A stretch of DNA of 64,000 nt from Gallionella sp. (GCA_028687335.1 JAQUAI010000001.1:62001-126000), one strand, 5' to 3'. Numbered from the stretch's first letter, positions 1-11,199 are shown. Translations and numbers: made by a program. The notes: a model not told the origin generated them from the sequence alone.

Positions 1-273
1 CCTGTGTTGCGCGTGGTGGTACTACGAAAAGTCACGCGTACATTAAAGATGCCGAGTAACGCAGCCGACCATTTGCGCAAGATGAGTTGACGCATTGCCG
101 AGGAAAACATTGGATAGGGAATGACTAGCAACATTCCGTAGCATAGATGAACCAGCAGGCGTAGCGCGCGGAAGCAAGCGATCCATTGTCTGATTAAAGT
201 TGGTTTCATCTCTGATGCTCATTTGGTAATGCAGCAACTAGTGATGGATTGTTTTTCAATGGCAAGCTTGGCC

Positions 274-1860
274 TCATGCGGGAGCAAAACGGAACTGAGC
301 TATTGTTCTGTGCAGTGTTTGCGAGGTAGTCGTCAGCCCGTTCATTTCACCGCGCGTGACCTCAATGTCGCTGCTAGTGGAGGCGGTAATGTCCGACACC
401 GCTTCGATGTGTGCCGCGATTTGTGTGCTGGCATCAGACTGTGACTGTGTGGCTAGCGCGATCTGTTGCATGCTATCCACAACGGCTTGCATGGAGCCTT
501 CAATCGAGACTAGTACCTCGCTGATTTTTCGTCCGTGTGCCACGCCGTTTTGCGCTTCCTTGCGCGCTGCGCTCATGACTTCAACTGCGTTATTGGCCGA
601 CTGTTGCACGCCGTTTAGCAAATTCGAAATATCTTTGGCAGAGCTGTTGGTGCGTTCGGATAGCACGCGAACTTCATTTGCGACGACTGCAAATCCACGT
701 CCGTATTCGCCAGCTCTAGCCGCCTCAATCGCCGCATTCAATGCCAATAAATTGGTTTGTTCGGCGATGTCCCGAATGACTTTGCTGATTGAGCCGATCT
801 GTTTGAGTGACTGTTCCAGGCCGTTCATGGTGTTGGCGGAATGGCTGATGGTGTCGTCCAGTTTGGCCAGTCCGGTGATGGTTGCACGGCCAATGTTGGC
901 ACTCATCTGAACATCATCACGGGTACGGAGCGCGACCTTGTTCGCTTGCTCGGCATTAGCGGCAATTTTCATTACAGTGCGATGCATTTCTTCGATGGCG
1001 ATTTTTGCATTGAACACTTTTTCAGATTGCATTTGCGCATTGCTGCTCGCGCTTTGAGTGACGTTGCTGACTTTGTCGGCGGCGAGAATGGTGAGCCCGG
1101 CGGAAGCATTAACCTCGCGCAAAATGGTTTCAAAGCGAGCAACAAAAGTATTCACCGTGGCGGCCATTGCGCCGATTTCATCCGCGTAACCGGCAGGCAA
1201 GCGGTGCGTTAAATTGCCGTCGAGCAAATGGCTCATGGCGGCAATCACCTCATCCACGCGATCTTTCAGGCGGCGATTGAAGACGGCCTGAAATACGACA
1301 ATGGTTATTCCGGCAAAGACTAGCGGCACAACGATGATCCAGATGATTTGCTCGACTGTGCGGCTGATGGCTTGCTCAGCCTTGATTGCGCCGCTCTGAT
1401 TGGTTTCGATTAGCTTGTCGATATCGGCGATCATGGGCTCGATTTTTGAGCGGTATAGCATGTCGGGTGCGGTGAGCGCATCTTCCGGGCTGGTGGATGC
1501 GATTTCAAAAGCCAGTTTGAAGCCCTGCACGTTCTCGTTCCACAAAGTGGCGATGTGGGCGATTTTTTCTACATCCGTACCGGCGGGGGCAAACTGTGTC
1601 AGCGGTTGCTGCAAGGCGAGGACGCGCGTGTTGGTCGCACCGAGTTTGGCTTCCGACTCAATCAGCATGGGATCAAGGCGTGATACCGCTAATGCTTCGC
1701 TCTTGATGGCCGCGAGGTTGTCGCTGAATAACTGTTGATTGCGGTATCGGTCAAAATCTCCGCGTAGTAAACCGAGTTGGATGATGGAATAAACAATCAC
1801 ACCACCCAGACTCAGCAATGTGACGATTGCAATCAGGCGCAGTTGGGCTTGCAGTGTCAT
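274..1860 (-). CDS. Methyl-accepting chemotaxis protein (N-terminal TM, periplasmic region, second TM, HAMP, MCP signalling domain)
   Basis: 528 aa ORF with the conserved MCP hairpin '[43 protein letters not shown]'; two hydrophobic segments; start codon overlaps the stop of the upstream EAL/GGDEF gene. Confidence 0.95.
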   Translation of the reverse strand: MTLQAQLRLIAIVTLLSLGGVIVYSIIQLGLLRGDFDRYRNQQLFSDNLAAIKSEALAVSRLDPMLIESEAKLGATNTRVLALQQPLTQFAPAGTDVEKIAHIATLWNENVQGFKLAFEIASTSPEDALTAPDMLYRSKIEPMIADIDKLIETNQSGAIKAEQAISRTVEQIIWIIVVPLVFAGITIVVFQAVFNRRLKDRVDEVIAAMSHLLDGNLTHRLPAGYADEIGAMAATVNTFVARFETILREVNASAGLTILAADKVSNVTQSASSNAQMQSEKVFNAKIAIEEMHRTVMKIAANAEQANKVALRTRDDVQMSANIGRATITGLAKLDDTISHSANTMNGLEQSLKQIGSISKVIRDIAEQTNLLALNAAIEAARAGEYGRGFAVVANEVRVLSERTNSSAKDISNLLNGVQQSANNAVEVMSAARKEAQNGVAHGRKISEVLVSIEGSMQAVVDSMQQIALATQSQSDASTQIAAHIEAVSDITASTSSDIEVTRGEMNGLTTTSQTLHRTIAQFRFAPA

Positions 1861-3722
1861 AGCGTCACCTCGCTACGTAAAGTGGGCGCGCGGGGTTCGA
1901 TGAACAGGCTGTTGCCGGACGTGCGCTTGGCCATTTTTTTTGCCTCGCTCATCGCGGCGGAGACTTCGTGCGGTGAAAAGTACTGTCCGGGTTGGACGTT
2001 AATCGCACCGATGGAAATGCTGCTCAGCGGATGGCAAACGACGTTGCCGTTGCGGTCTTCGCATTCGTAACCACGGGCAGCCAGATGTGCTGGGTCAAAC
2101 ATGAGCGACACGGCTTGCTCAAAAGCGACCAGTGCCTGCTCGCAGCGGCCTTTCCAGTCGCGGCTTTGCATCAGCAGAATGAAGTCGTCGCCGCCAATGT
2201 GGCCGATGAAATCTAACTTGGGGTCACAGGCCCAATTCAAAATGCGCCCGGTAAGCTGGATCATCTCGTCACCTTTGCGATAGCCATAAACATCGTTGAA
2301 TGGCTTGAAGTGATCTAGGTCGCAATAGCAAGCCGTGAATGGGGTTTGTGCTTGCAGCAAACGTTCGATGTGTTCGTTGATAGGCACGTTGCCGGGCAGC
2401 ATCGTCAGCGGGTTGGCATAACGCGCCGCTTCAATTTGCATCTGCGTCAGCTCGCGCAGCAGATCTTGCCCGGAAGCAGCACCGAGATAGCGGCCTTGTT
2501 CGGTGATGATGAATCCGTCGATGAAGTGGCGCGTGTCGGCATTGGCGACGAAGCCGCCCAGCTCGGCGATCGGCATATTTTTATCCACCAGCAAAGGATC
2601 GCTGCGCATCTCGGTAGTGCAGGGTTTGCGACCGCGCAATTCGTGCTGGAAGGGACGTGAAAAACTTTCGACAAAATCATGGCGATTAATGATGCCAATC
2701 GCAATTCCTTTGGCTACCACGGGAATGATGCGCAGCGAATGGTCTTCAGAAAAACGCTCAAACACTTCGTCATTGCTGGTTTCCGGCTTTACCGGCTCGA
2801 TATACAGAAGTAATATTTCTGCGCTGGCACGCGGCGATTGAAAAAACGACGCTTTTGGAAAAGGGGCAATCTGCGAGGCACTGATAACGCTGCTGGCTTC
2901 CGCAGAAATCAAGAGCGACGGGGTTGGACTGGGACGGGCGAAGAAGTAACCTTGTCCGCAGGCGATGCCGATATTTTTCACGACACGCAATTCCTCAACC
3001 GTCTCCACGCCTTCGGCGATTACGCTGGTACCGCAACTCTCGGCGATTTGCTGGATAGATTTCAAAAACTGCAACTTGATTGCGTCTTTATCCACACCTT
3101 GAACAAAGTGCATATCGATCTTGATGAACTCGGGGCGCAACTCCGACCATAAGCGCAGGCTGGAAAATCCCTCGCCCAGATCATCGATGGCAATTTTGAA
3201 TCCCATCGAACGGTAGTGCAGCAAGGCTTGGCGCATCGCCTGAAAGTCGAAAGTCGGTTGATTCTCGGTAATTTCGATAATGACGCGCGAGGGCGCAATG
3301 CCGAGCTTGGCCATAAAGTCGAGCGTCTGCCCGTTTTTAAAGCTCGGGTGAGTCAGCGTTTCTGGGCTGACATTGAGAAATAAGTGGCCGGGAAGATCTA
3401 GCTGCGCAAATGTTTCCAGCACAATCTGGCGGCACAACATTTCGGTTTCCAGCGACATATCATGCTTCATCGCGGCCTTGAATAAGTTGACTGGCGAGTG
3501 CAGCGGGCTATCCGCCGGGCCGCGAATCAGTCCCTCATAACCGATGAATTCCCCACTCTTGAGGTCGATGATAGGTTGAAACAAAGCACTGAGTTTTCGT
3601 CGCCGCAAAATCTCATACAACTCAAGCGATTCCGGCGCAATCACCTTGCCGGACGAACCGATTTCCAGCAGCGAGGAAAGCGAATTTGAAAAGCATTGTT
3701 CTATAGCGAGCATGGCGGACAT
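1857..3722 (-). CDS. EAL - CBS pair - GGDEF protein (cyclic-di-GMP phosphodiesterase/cyclase family)
   Basis: 621 aa ORF; EAL-type motifs 'YEGLIRGP', 'FLNVSPE', 'IEITE', '[13 protein letters not shown]', 'FIKID', 'AEGVET'; central CBS-like region; C-terminal GGDEF-type '[10 protein letters not shown]'. Confidence 0.93.
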   Translation of the reverse strand: MSAMLAIEQCFSNSLSSLLEIGSSGKVIAPESLELYEILRRRKLSALFQPIIDLKSGEFIGYEGLIRGPADSPLHSPVNLFKAAMKHDMSLETEMLCRQIVLETFAQLDLPGHLFLNVSPETLTHPSFKNGQTLDFMAKLGIAPSRVIIEITENQPTFDFQAMRQALLHYRSMGFKIAIDDLGEGFSSLRLWSELRPEFIKIDMHFVQGVDKDAIKLQFLKSIQQIAESCGTSVIAEGVETVEELRVVKNIGIACGQGYFFARPSPTPSLLISAEASSVISASQIAPFPKASFFQSPRASAEILLLYIEPVKPETSNDEVFERFSEDHSLRIIPVVAKGIAIGIINRHDFVESFSRPFQHELRGRKPCTTEMRSDPLLVDKNMPIAELGGFVANADTRHFIDGFIITEQGRYLGAASGQDLLRELTQMQIEAARYANPLTMLPGNVPINEHIERLLQAQTPFTACYCDLDHFKPFNDVYGYRKGDEMIQLTGRILNWACDPKLDFIGHIGGDDFILLMQSRDWKGRCEQALVAFEQAVSLMFDPAHLAARGYECEDRNGNVVCHPLSSISIGAINVQPGQYFSPHEVSAAMSEAKKMAKRTSGNSLFIEPRAPTLRSEVTL

Positions 3723-3908
3723 GAAAACTCCCTAAGCGGGTTTGGGGAGCGGCACGATAACGCTGGCGTGTTACGGATTGATGACTCAAACCTCATTTTC
3801 TATGGCAGGTATCTTTAACTCTTTTGGTGTTTTGTTGTGTGAGTTTTTCGGAGTGAGGTGTCATTTTTTTGTCATCCCCCGTCACTAGAATCCGCCGCCA
3901 ACATTGAT

Positions 3909-3971
3909 GGAAGCACTGATTAAGTCGTCATTCCCACTTTCTTGGGAACGACAAACTTAATCAGTGCTTCC
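3909..3971. repeat. 63-bp nested palindrome (MITE/REP-like)
   Basis: Perfect 17-bp terminal inverted repeats GGAAGCACTGATTAAGT (3909-3925) / ACTTAATCAGTGCTTCC (3955-3971), enclosing an inner imperfect hairpin GTCATTCCC...GGGAACGAC. Confidence 0.85.
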
Positions 3972-4004
3972 TTAAAACAAAAACTAGGATTCTGGAGGAT
4001 GGAT

Positions 4005-5330
4005 ATGAGTGGGGTGCGTCAGTCTGAGAATGAAATTTTTGCGTTGATTAATTCCGTTGAAGCGGTTTCGCCGGAGAGTACTCTGGATGATCTGGCAGAG
4101 CTATTCGCCAACCCCGCATATGCGAACCTGCTATCGCTGCCCGTTGTTGATAACGGACGTCCGGTGGGGGTCATCAGTCGTTATCATTTTATGGATATTT
4201 ATCTCAAACGTTATGCGCGTGAATTATTTGGCAAACGTTCAATCCGTCGATTTATTAATGATCACCCTTTGCTGGTGGAGTTGGATCAGCCCCTAGCCGA
4301 AGCGGCACAACATGTCGCAAAAAATATGAAATTTCCGCTGACCGAGGATTTTATTGTCACTCGTCACGGGCGCTATTTGGGTGTCGGATTTGTGATGGAC
4401 CTATTGAAGGTGATGGAGCTGAAAATGCGTGCCAACACTGAAGAGTTGGAAAAAGCCTACACACAATTGAAGTCGTCGCAAATGGCCTTGGTGCAATCGG
4501 AAAAGATGGCTTCTCTCGGACAAATGGTGGCCGGTGTCGCTCACGAGATCAATACGCCGCTTGGCTATGTGCAGAGCAACGTCACGATTGGGCAGGAGTT
4601 ATTTTCTCAGCTTAAAACCATGATTACCGAGTATGAAACGCTGGTGGATGGCTTGATGAATGAGCAGGCGGATGACGCGGAAATCGCGGCACAAATGCAA
4701 CTGGTAGCCGAGATGCGTAACGATGTGAATACGCATGAAATGCTGGGTGAAATGCACGGCTTGATGACTGACTCGCTCTATGGCATCGATCAGATTTCCG
4801 AGTTGGTTCTTAACCTCAAGAATTTTTCGCGCATGGATAGTGCTGCTACGGATGTGGTGAATCTGAATGACTGTATTGAGAGTGCGCTGAATATCGGTCG
4901 CAACGTGCTAAAAAACAAAGTGGAGGTGATTAAAGAGCTGGGTGCGCTTCCCAAAGTGTCCTGCGCGCCGTCGCAGTTAAATCAAGTATTCCTCAATTTA
5001 TTTACCAATGCAGCACAGGCAATGCTGGGGAAAGGAGTGCTGCGCATCAAGTCGTGGCATAAGGGAACGGACGTGTATATCAGTGTGAGCGATAACGGCA
5101 AAGGGATTTCGGCAGAAAATCTGACACGTATTTTCGATCCATTTTTTACCACCAAACCCGTGGGAGAGGGGACGGGTTTGGGCTTGGCGATTACGCATCA
5201 AATTATTCAGCAGCACGGGGGCGATATTCGTGTTGACTCACGCGTGGGCGAAGGCACGAGTTTCCATATTCGTTTGCCGGTCTCGTTGGCCGCAATAAAA
5301 CCATCCGCAGAGCTGGAAGCGATTGCGTAA
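4005..5330 (+). CDS. Sensor histidine kinase with N-terminal CBS-type module
   Basis: H-box '[21 protein letters not shown]', N-box '[11 protein letters not shown]', G-boxes 'DNGKGI' and '[10 protein letters not shown]'. Start placed at ATG 4005 behind GGAGG (3994-3998); the ORF-track start at 3942 lies inside the palindromic repeat. Confidence 0.92.
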   Translation: MSGVRQSENEIFALINSVEAVSPESTLDDLAELFANPAYANLLSLPVVDNGRPVGVISRYHFMDIYLKRYARELFGKRSIRRFINDHPLLVELDQPLAEAAQHVAKNMKFPLTEDFIVTRHGRYLGVGFVMDLLKVMELKMRANTEELEKAYTQLKSSQMALVQSEKMASLGQMVAGVAHEINTPLGYVQSNVTIGQELFSQLKTMITEYETLVDGLMNEQADDAEIAAQMQLVAEMRNDVNTHEMLGEMHGLMTDSLYGIDQISELVLNLKNFSRMDSAATDVVNLNDCIESALNIGRNVLKNKVEVIKELGALPKVSCAPSQLNQVFLNLFTNAAQAMLGKGVLRIKSWHKGTDVYISVSDNGKGISAENLTRIFDPFFTTKPVGEGTGLGLAITHQIIQQHGGDIRVDSRVGEGTSFHIRLPVSLAAIKPSAELEAIA

Positions 5331-5355
5331 AAGAAAAAAGTAAAAGGAGAAGAAG

Positions 5356-6267
5356 ATGAGTAAACCCACTTTGCTATTGATTGACGACGAAGAACGGATA
5401 TTGCGTTCTTTGCGCATGCTGTTTTTCGTCGGCTATAACGTTCGTATGACCACCGATCCCCAAGAGGCTATCAGCATTCTGCGTGATGAGCGCGTACACG
5501 TCATCGTGAGTGATCAGCGCATGCCGCTGATGCAAGGGTCAGAGTTGTTGCGCATTGCCCGCGAAACATCGCCTGCCACGATGCGTATTTTGCTCACGGG
5601 CTATTCCGATCTGGAGGCTTCTATTGCCAGCGTGAATGAAGGTGAGGTGTTTCGTTATCTGATGAAGCCATGGAATATCGAAGAAGTGAAAAATGTGGTG
5701 GCCGAGGCAGCAGCCATTGCCGAAGCGAGTTTTGCCATGGCGAATACAGATATTGAGAGAGCTGCTGCGAGTGAAAAGCCGCGCGTGCTTATCATGGATC
5801 ATGATGAAGCGACCGCTAAAACCGTGCACGAAACGCTGAGCGATAGATGCGAAATTGTATGGGCTTCTGATGCTCAACACGCCATGGAAGAACTCGCAAG
5901 GCAGGATATTTCGGTGGTGGTATCTGACCTGATGATGGGTGAAACCAATGTCGGATATATTTTGAAAACCATCAAGCAGCTAAACCCGCAAACGCAATGC
6001 ATCGTTGTTACGTCATTTAGCGATACATCCCGTTTGATCGAACTGATTAATCAGGCCCAAATCACCCGCTTTCTACCCAAGCCGATTGCTAAGGGGGTAT
6101 TGGCACGTAATCTTGAATCGATGCTGGAACGGTTTCATATGGTACGCAATCAACCGGTTTTGCAAAAGCGACAAACCGTTGCCCCAATCAGCGATCCTCA
6201 GGAAAAAAAGTTGGCTGGAAACTTTCTGGGTTTACTGGGAAGGCTGCGCGGCAGAGTGGGAGCTTGA
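5356..6267 (+). CDS. Dual-receiver response regulator without obvious output domain
   Basis: Two REC-like domains: 'LLIDDEERI...VIVSDQRMP...LTGYSD...MKPW' and 'LIMDHDEA...VVVSDLMMG...VTSFSD...LPKP'; GGAG upstream of the ATG. Confidence 0.9.
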   Translation: MSKPTLLLIDDEERILRSLRMLFFVGYNVRMTTDPQEAISILRDERVHVIVSDQRMPLMQGSELLRIARETSPATMRILLTGYSDLEASIASVNEGEVFRYLMKPWNIEEVKNVVAEAAAIAEASFAMANTDIERAAASEKPRVLIMDHDEATAKTVHETLSDRCEIVWASDAQHAMEELARQDISVVVSDLMMGETNVGYILKTIKQLNPQTQCIVVTSFSDTSRLIELINQAQITRFLPKPIAKGVLARNLESMLERFHMVRNQPVLQKRQTVAPISDPQEKKLAGNFLGLLGRLRGRVGA

Positions 6268-6357
6268 TCGGTTGCGGATGATGGTCTCGGCTACTTAGCT
6301 AATGGCCTTATAATCACGTCCCTCGCAATTCAAGTCGACACTGTCCTGTCCATCGCA

Positions 6358-8385
6358 ATGAGTAGTGTTATCACCTTTCCCGGTAGTCCTTTCCGCTTGC
6401 ATCAGCCGTTCGAGCCAGCAGGCGATCAGCCTGCGGCTATTGCGCAACTGGTGGAAGGGCTCAATGACGGGTTGGTGTTTCAAACGCTGCTCGGGGTGAC
6501 TGGCTCCGGTAAGACTTACACCATGGCCAATGTGATCGCCCGCACCGGGCGGCCAGCCATTGTCATGGCACCGAACAAAACGCTGGCGGCGCAGTTGTAT
6601 TCGGAAATGCGCGAGTTTTTCCCAGAGAACGCGGTGGAGTATTTCGTTTCCTATTACGACTACTACCAGCCCGAGGCTTATGTGCCCTCGCGCGATGTGT
6701 ATATCGAGAAAGATTCCAGCATCAACGAGCAGATCGAGCAGATGCGTTTGTCTGCCACCAAGTCGATGCTGGAGCGTCAGGATTGCGTCATCGTCGCCAC
6801 AGTTTCCTCGATTTACGGTATCGGCGATCCGGTCGATTATCACGGCATGATTTTGCATTTGCGCGAGCACGAGAAAATCGAGCAACGCGCGATTATCAAG
6901 CGCCTGACCGATATGCAGTACGAGCGCAACGAGATGGATTTTTCGCGTGGCAAGTTTCGCGTGCGCGGTGATGTGATCGACATCTTCCCAGCGGAAAGCA
7001 GCGAGCATGCAGTGCGTTTGACCATGTTCGATGACGAGGTGGAAACTCTGTCGCTATTTGATCCGCTCACGGGGCATATTCTCAGCCGCGTGCCGCGCTA
7101 TACCGTGTATCCGTCCAGCCACTACGTTACGCCGCGCGAGACCACTTTGCGCGCGATAGAGACCATCAAGGTCGAACTGGCGGAGCGCATCGCTTTTTTT
7201 CAGCGCGAGAATAAATTGGTGGAGGCGCAGCGCATCGAGCAGCGCACGCGCCATGATTTGGAGATGCTGGCCGAGATTGGTTTCTGCAAAGGTATCGAAA
7301 ACTATTCACGCCATCTTTCCGGTCGTCCCGACGGCGCGGCACCGCCTACGCTGATGGATTATTTGCCGCCCAATGCGCTGATGTTTCTCGATGAAAGTCA
7401 CGTCATGATTCCGCAGGTCGGGGGGATGTACAAAGGCGACCGCGCACGCAAAGAAAATCTGGTTAATTACGGCTTCCGTTTGCCCTCGGCACTGGATAAC
7501 CGTCCGTTACGTTTTGACGAGTTTGAACGCATCATGCGTCAGAGTGTATTTGTTTCGGCGACACCGGCAGCTTACGAGGCCGCGCATGCGGGGCAGGTGG
7601 TGGAGCAAGTGGTGCGCCCAACCGGGCTGATTGATCCGGTGATTGAGGTGCGTCCTGCCACCAATCAAGTGGACGATCTCATGTCCGAAGTGAATAAGCG
7701 CGTAATGGTTGGCGAGCGTGTGCTGGTCACCACGCTAACCAAACGCATGGCCGAGCAACTCACCGAATATTTCACCGAGCACGGCATCAAAGTGCGCTAC
7801 TTGCATTCCGATATTGAAACCGTGGAGCGGGTCGAAATCATCCGCGATTTGCGTTTGGGTATGTTCGACGTGCTGGTCGGCATTAACTTGTTGCGCGAAG
7901 GTTTGGATATTCCCGAAGTGTCGCTGGTCGCTATTCTCGATGCCGACAAAGAAGGCTTTCTGCGTTCCGAGCGTTCGCTGATTCAAACCATTGGTCGTGC
8001 TGCGCGTCACTTGAACGGCAAAGCGATTTTGTACGCCGACCGGATTACCGAATCCATGCGCAAAGCTATCAGCGAAACTGACCGCCGCCGCGCCAAGCAA
8101 CAGGCGCACAACGAAGCGCACGGCATCATCCCGCAAGGTGTGGTCAAACGCATCAAGGACATCATCGACACCGAATACGATATGGATGCGGGGCGCAAGT
8201 CATTGAAAGCGGCGCAAACCGAAGCCAAGTATCTGGCGATGAGCGAAAAAGATGTGTCGAAAGAAATTAAACGGCTGGAAAAGGACATGCTGCAAGCTGC
8301 CAAAAATCTGGAGTTTGAGAAAGCTGCCCAGTTGCGCGACCAACTGAAAAAATTGCGCGAAAGCGTATTCCTATCGACGCTGTAA
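6358..8385 (+). CDS. uvrB: Excinuclease ABC subunit B
   Basis: 675 aa; '[18 protein letters not shown]', '[25 protein letters not shown]', '[30 protein letters not shown]', C-terminal UVR domain. Confidence 0.98.
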   Translation: MSSVITFPGSPFRLHQPFEPAGDQPAAIAQLVEGLNDGLVFQTLLGVTGSGKTYTMANVIARTGRPAIVMAPNKTLAAQLYSEMREFFPENAVEYFVSYYDYYQPEAYVPSRDVYIEKDSSINEQIEQMRLSATKSMLERQDCVIVATVSSIYGIGDPVDYHGMILHLREHEKIEQRAIIKRLTDMQYERNEMDFSRGKFRVRGDVIDIFPAESSEHAVRLTMFDDEVETLSLFDPLTGHILSRVPRYTVYPSSHYVTPRETTLRAIETIKVELAERIAFFQRENKLVEAQRIEQRTRHDLEMLAEIGFCKGIENYSRHLSGRPDGAAPPTLMDYLPPNALMFLDESHVMIPQVGGMYKGDRARKENLVNYGFRLPSALDNRPLRFDEFERIMRQSVFVSATPAAYEAAHAGQVVEQVVRPTGLIDPVIEVRPATNQVDDLMSEVNKRVMVGERVLVTTLTKRMAEQLTEYFTEHGIKVRYLHSDIETVERVEIIRDLRLGMFDVLVGINLLREGLDIPEVSLVAILDADKEGFLRSERSLIQTIGRAARHLNGKAILYADRITESMRKAISETDRRRAKQQAHNEAHGIIPQGVVKRIKDIIDTEYDMDAGRKSLKAAQTEAKYLAMSEKDVSKEIKRLEKDMLQAAKNLEFEKAAQLRDQLKKLRESVFLSTL

Positions 8386-8650
8386 ATCTGCTGCGGGCAT
8401 CCGCTACGCGGATTGCCTGCTGCCCCCCTTATCTGAGGGTAGCTGATGCAGCTCATCCCTTGCTAAGGGGAGGCTGGGAGGGGCTTGGGTGTATGCGTTT
8501 CTGAGTTCAAATATCATCTGAACGGATCAATAGTCGACTCAATAGCTCACCTGCGGAATATTCGATTGCGAATCGCCGCCGACCGTGCAACTATGATCGC
8601 AGCCTTTCGTGATCTGTACGAAGCGGCGCAACCAACCAAGGAGAAACGTC

Positions 8651-8725
8651 ATGGGCAGCAAAGACAAGAAAAAAGAATCCAAAGGTAAAAAACCACAACC
8701 TAAACCGGTGCCAGCCGGAAAGTAA
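8651..8725 (+). CDS. Putative 24-aa Lys-rich small protein (MGSKDKKKESKGKKPQPKPVPAGK)
   Basis: Short ORF directly behind an AAGGAGAAACGTC ribosome-binding site; not in the ORF track because of its length. Confidence 0.4.
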   Translation: MGSKDKKKESKGKKPQPKPVPAGK

Positions 8726-8781
8726 ATTCCCCACGTGTGCCCCTGTTGGTGTCGCAAGCTTGTGCGAAAAGGGAGAGTGTC

Positions 8782-9981
8782 ATGAGCAAACAAGTTCAAG
8801 AAGCCTATATCGTCGCCGCCACCCGCACGCCAGTCGGCAAAGCGCCGCGCGGCATGTTTCGCAATATTCGCCCCGACGACTTGCTGGTGCATGTGCTGAA
8901 AAGTGTGTTGGCGCAGGCACCGTCGCTTGATCCGGCCAGTGTTGGCGATGTGATTGTCGGTTGCGCGATGCCAGAGGCGGAGCAGGGCATGAACGTGGCG
9001 CGCATCTCGCTGCTGTTGGCGGGTTTGCCGAACAGCGTGCCGGGTATGACTATCAACCGTTTTTGTTCATCCGGTGTGCAGGCTGTGGCATTGGCGGCAG
9101 ACCGTATCCGGCTTGGCGAAGCGGATGTAATGATCGCGGCGGGCACCGAGAGCATGAGCATGGTGCCGATGATGGGCAATAAGATCGCATTCAATCCCGC
9201 TATCTTCGAGCGCGACGAAAACTACGGCATTGCTTACGGCATGGGGCTGACGGCGGAAAAAGTGGCGGAACGCTGGAAAGTGTCACGCGAGGCGCAGGAT
9301 GAGTTCGCTTTGCAAAGCCATTTGCGCGCTATTGCAGCAATCAACAACGGCGAATTCGAGGACGAGATCACGCCGTATCTCATTACCGAACACGTGCCGG
9401 ACATGGGTAGCCGCGAGGTGCAAATCAGGACGCGCGAAGTGGGGCGGGATGAGGGGCCGCGCGCGGATACCTCGCTCGAAGCACTGAGCAAACTTAAAGC
9501 CGTGTTTGCGCAAAAGGGCTCGGTCACGGCGGGCAATAGTTCGCAAATGTCAGATGGTGCGGGGGCGGTGCTGCTGTGTTCCGAAGCTGCGCTTAAACGC
9601 TACAACCTCACACCTATCGGCAAATTTCTCGGCTTTAATGTGGCGGGCGTGCCGCCGGAAATTATGGGTATCGGCCCCAAAGAAGCGATTCCGCGCGCAC
9701 TGAAACAAGTTGGGCTGAGCCTGCAAGACATGAGTTGGATTGAACTGAACGAGGCTTTCGCCGCGCAATCGTTGGCAGTCATCAATGATATTGGTCTCGA
9801 TCCGGCCATCGTCAATCCGCTCGGCGGTGCAATCGCGCTAGGCCATCCGCTTGGTGCAACTGGTGCGATTCGCACCGCGACGTTGTTGCATGGCCTGCGT
9901 CGGCGCAAACAAAAATACGGCATGGTCACCATGTGCATCGGCACAGGCATGGGTGCAGCGGGGATTTTTGAAGCGTTATAA
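8782..9981 (+). CDS. Acetyl-CoA acetyltransferase / thiolase family protein
   Basis: Thiolase motifs 'NRFCSSGVQAVALAADRI', 'NPLGGAIALGHPLGATGAIRTATLLHGL', 'MCIGTGMGAAGIFE'; start at ATG 8782 behind GGGAG. Confidence 0.93.
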   Translation: MSKQVQEAYIVAATRTPVGKAPRGMFRNIRPDDLLVHVLKSVLAQAPSLDPASVGDVIVGCAMPEAEQGMNVARISLLLAGLPNSVPGMTINRFCSSGVQAVALAADRIRLGEADVMIAAGTESMSMVPMMGNKIAFNPAIFERDENYGIAYGMGLTAEKVAERWKVSREAQDEFALQSHLRAIAAINNGEFEDEITPYLITEHVPDMGSREVQIRTREVGRDEGPRADTSLEALSKLKAVFAQKGSVTAGNSSQMSDGAGAVLLCSEAALKRYNLTPIGKFLGFNVAGVPPEIMGIGPKEAIPRALKQVGLSLQDMSWIELNEAFAAQSLAVINDIGLDPAIVNPLGGAIALGHPLGATGAIRTATLLHGLRRRKQKYGMVTMCIGTGMGAAGIFEAL

Positions 9982-10021
9982 AACGTGCGGCAGTAAAAAA
10001 ACACTGAGAAACGGGCGATAA

Positions 10022-10047
10022 AAAAGCCGCCGAATCGGCAGCTTGTT
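10022..10047 (-). terminator. Probable intrinsic terminator for tRNA-Leu
   Basis: Minus-strand AAGCTGCCG-ATT-CGGCGGCTTTTTT hairpin plus T-tract just 3' of the tRNA. Confidence 0.65.
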
Positions 10048-10056
10048 TTTATCCCG

Positions 10057-10141
10057 TGGTGCGGAAGACAGGACTCGAACCTGCACACCTTGCGGCGCTG
10101 GAACCTAAATCCAGTGCGTCTACCAATTCCGCCACTTCCGC
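10057..10141 (-). tRNA. tRNA-Leu (anticodon TAG)
   Basis: Minus strand GCGGAAGTGGCGGAATTGGTAGACGCACTGGATTTAGGTTCCAGCGCCGCAAGGTGTGCAGGTTCGAGTCCTGTCTTCCGCACCA; acceptor, D, anticodon, variable and T arms all fold; CCA encoded. Confidence 0.97.
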
Positions 10142-10173
10142 GTGGGGCGCGCATTATACCCGAGCAATCTAAC

Positions 10174-11199
10174 TCAGGAAGCGATTTCAACCACGGCGCG
10201 GCCACGTGCCTCGCCGCGCATCAGCGCCGCGCAGGCTTGCGGTAATTCGGCAAACGGAAGGCGGTGTGCGATCAGGGCGGTATCGATGCGCAAACCGGTT
10301 CTGAGTTCGGCTGTCGGGGACGTTGCCAGACGTTGCCACAGTTGTTGCCGCAGCGGCATCGTTGTCGCTGCCGAGTCCACACCGAGCAGTTTTACGCCGC
10401 GCAGGATGAAGGGAAATACCGTGGTGTGGAGCTCAACGCCGCCCGCGTTGCCAAAGCTGGCGATAGCACCATCCTGTTGCATGGTGCGTGCCAGCCAAGC
10501 GAGAGTGTCGCCGCCAACCGCATCTAGCGCGCCTGCCCATTGTGATTTTTCCAGTGGTTTAGTGCTGCTGAAATCGACCGCGCTGCGTGGCAAAACTTCG
10601 CTGGCACCGAGGCCGAGCAGATAGTCTTGTTCCTGCATTTTTCCGGTGAGCGCGACAACGTGATAGCCGAGTTGTGCCAACATGCGTATGGCCAAACTGC
10701 CCACGCCACCCGTGGCTCCCGTGACAATGACCTTGCCGCTTGCCGGAGTCAGTTCGTTTTGTTCAAGACGATGAATCGCCAGCGCCGCAGTAAAACCCGC
10801 CGTGCCCAATGCCATCGCGTCGAACAAAGACAAGCCCTGCGGCAGCGGGACGACCCAGTCGGCAGGAACGCGCACGTACTCGGCAAACCCGCCATCGTGC
10901 GCCACGCCCATGTCGTAGCCCGTGACTAGAACCTCGTCGCCCGCCTTGAAGCGTGCATCGGTCGAGCTTTCCACCACCCCCGCGACATCAATGCCGCCTA
11001 CGCAGGGAAAGCGACGAATAATTCTGCCCACGCCAGTAGCGGCAAGCGCATCTTTGTAGTTCACGCCGGAGTAGCAGGCGCGGATGACCACGTCACCAGC
11101 GGCGAGATCATCCAGTGTTAAATCAACAAAACGGCCCTGCGACTTACCGTTTTCTTCAAAAATGCGGTAAGCGGAAAAAGTGTTGGTGTTGTGCATCAT
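10174..11199 (-). CDS. Zinc-free MDR oxidoreductase, YhdH/AcuI (acrylyl-CoA reductase) family
   Basis: 341 aa; 'CYSGVNYKDALAATGVGRIIRRFPCVGGIDVAGVV', 'VIVTGATGGVGSLAIRMLAQLGYHVVALTGK'; ATGA overlap with the hsdR stop. Confidence 0.88.
   Translation of the reverse strand: MMHNTNTFSAYRIFEENGKSQGRFVDLTLDDLAAGDVVIRACYSGVNYKDALAATGVGRIIRRFPCVGGIDVAGVVESSTDARFKAGDEVLVTGYDMGVAHDGGFAEYVRVPADWVVPLPQGLSLFDAMALGTAGFTAALAIHRLEQNELTPASGKVIVTGATGGVGSLAIRMLAQLGYHVVALTGKMQEQDYLLGLGASEVLPRSAVDFSSTKPLEKSQWAGALDAVGGDTLAWLARTMQQDGAIASFGNAGGVELHTTVFPFILRGVKLLGVDSAATTMPLRQQLWQRLATSPTAELRTGLRIDTALIAHRLPFAELPQACAALMRGEARGRAVVEIAS

Noticed and set aside
43-237. 64-aa minus-strand ORF at the window edge
   Set aside because: No motif support and isolated; cannot be distinguished from chance
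3942-4004. ORF-track N-terminal extension of the histidine kinase (MGTTNLISASLKQKLGFWRMD)
   Set aside because: Lies within the 63-bp palindrome; a good GGAGG site supports ATG 4005 instead
6295-7008. 237-aa antisense ORF over the uvrB start
   Set aside because: Completely antisense to a strongly supported uvrB; composition typical of a high-GC shadow ORF
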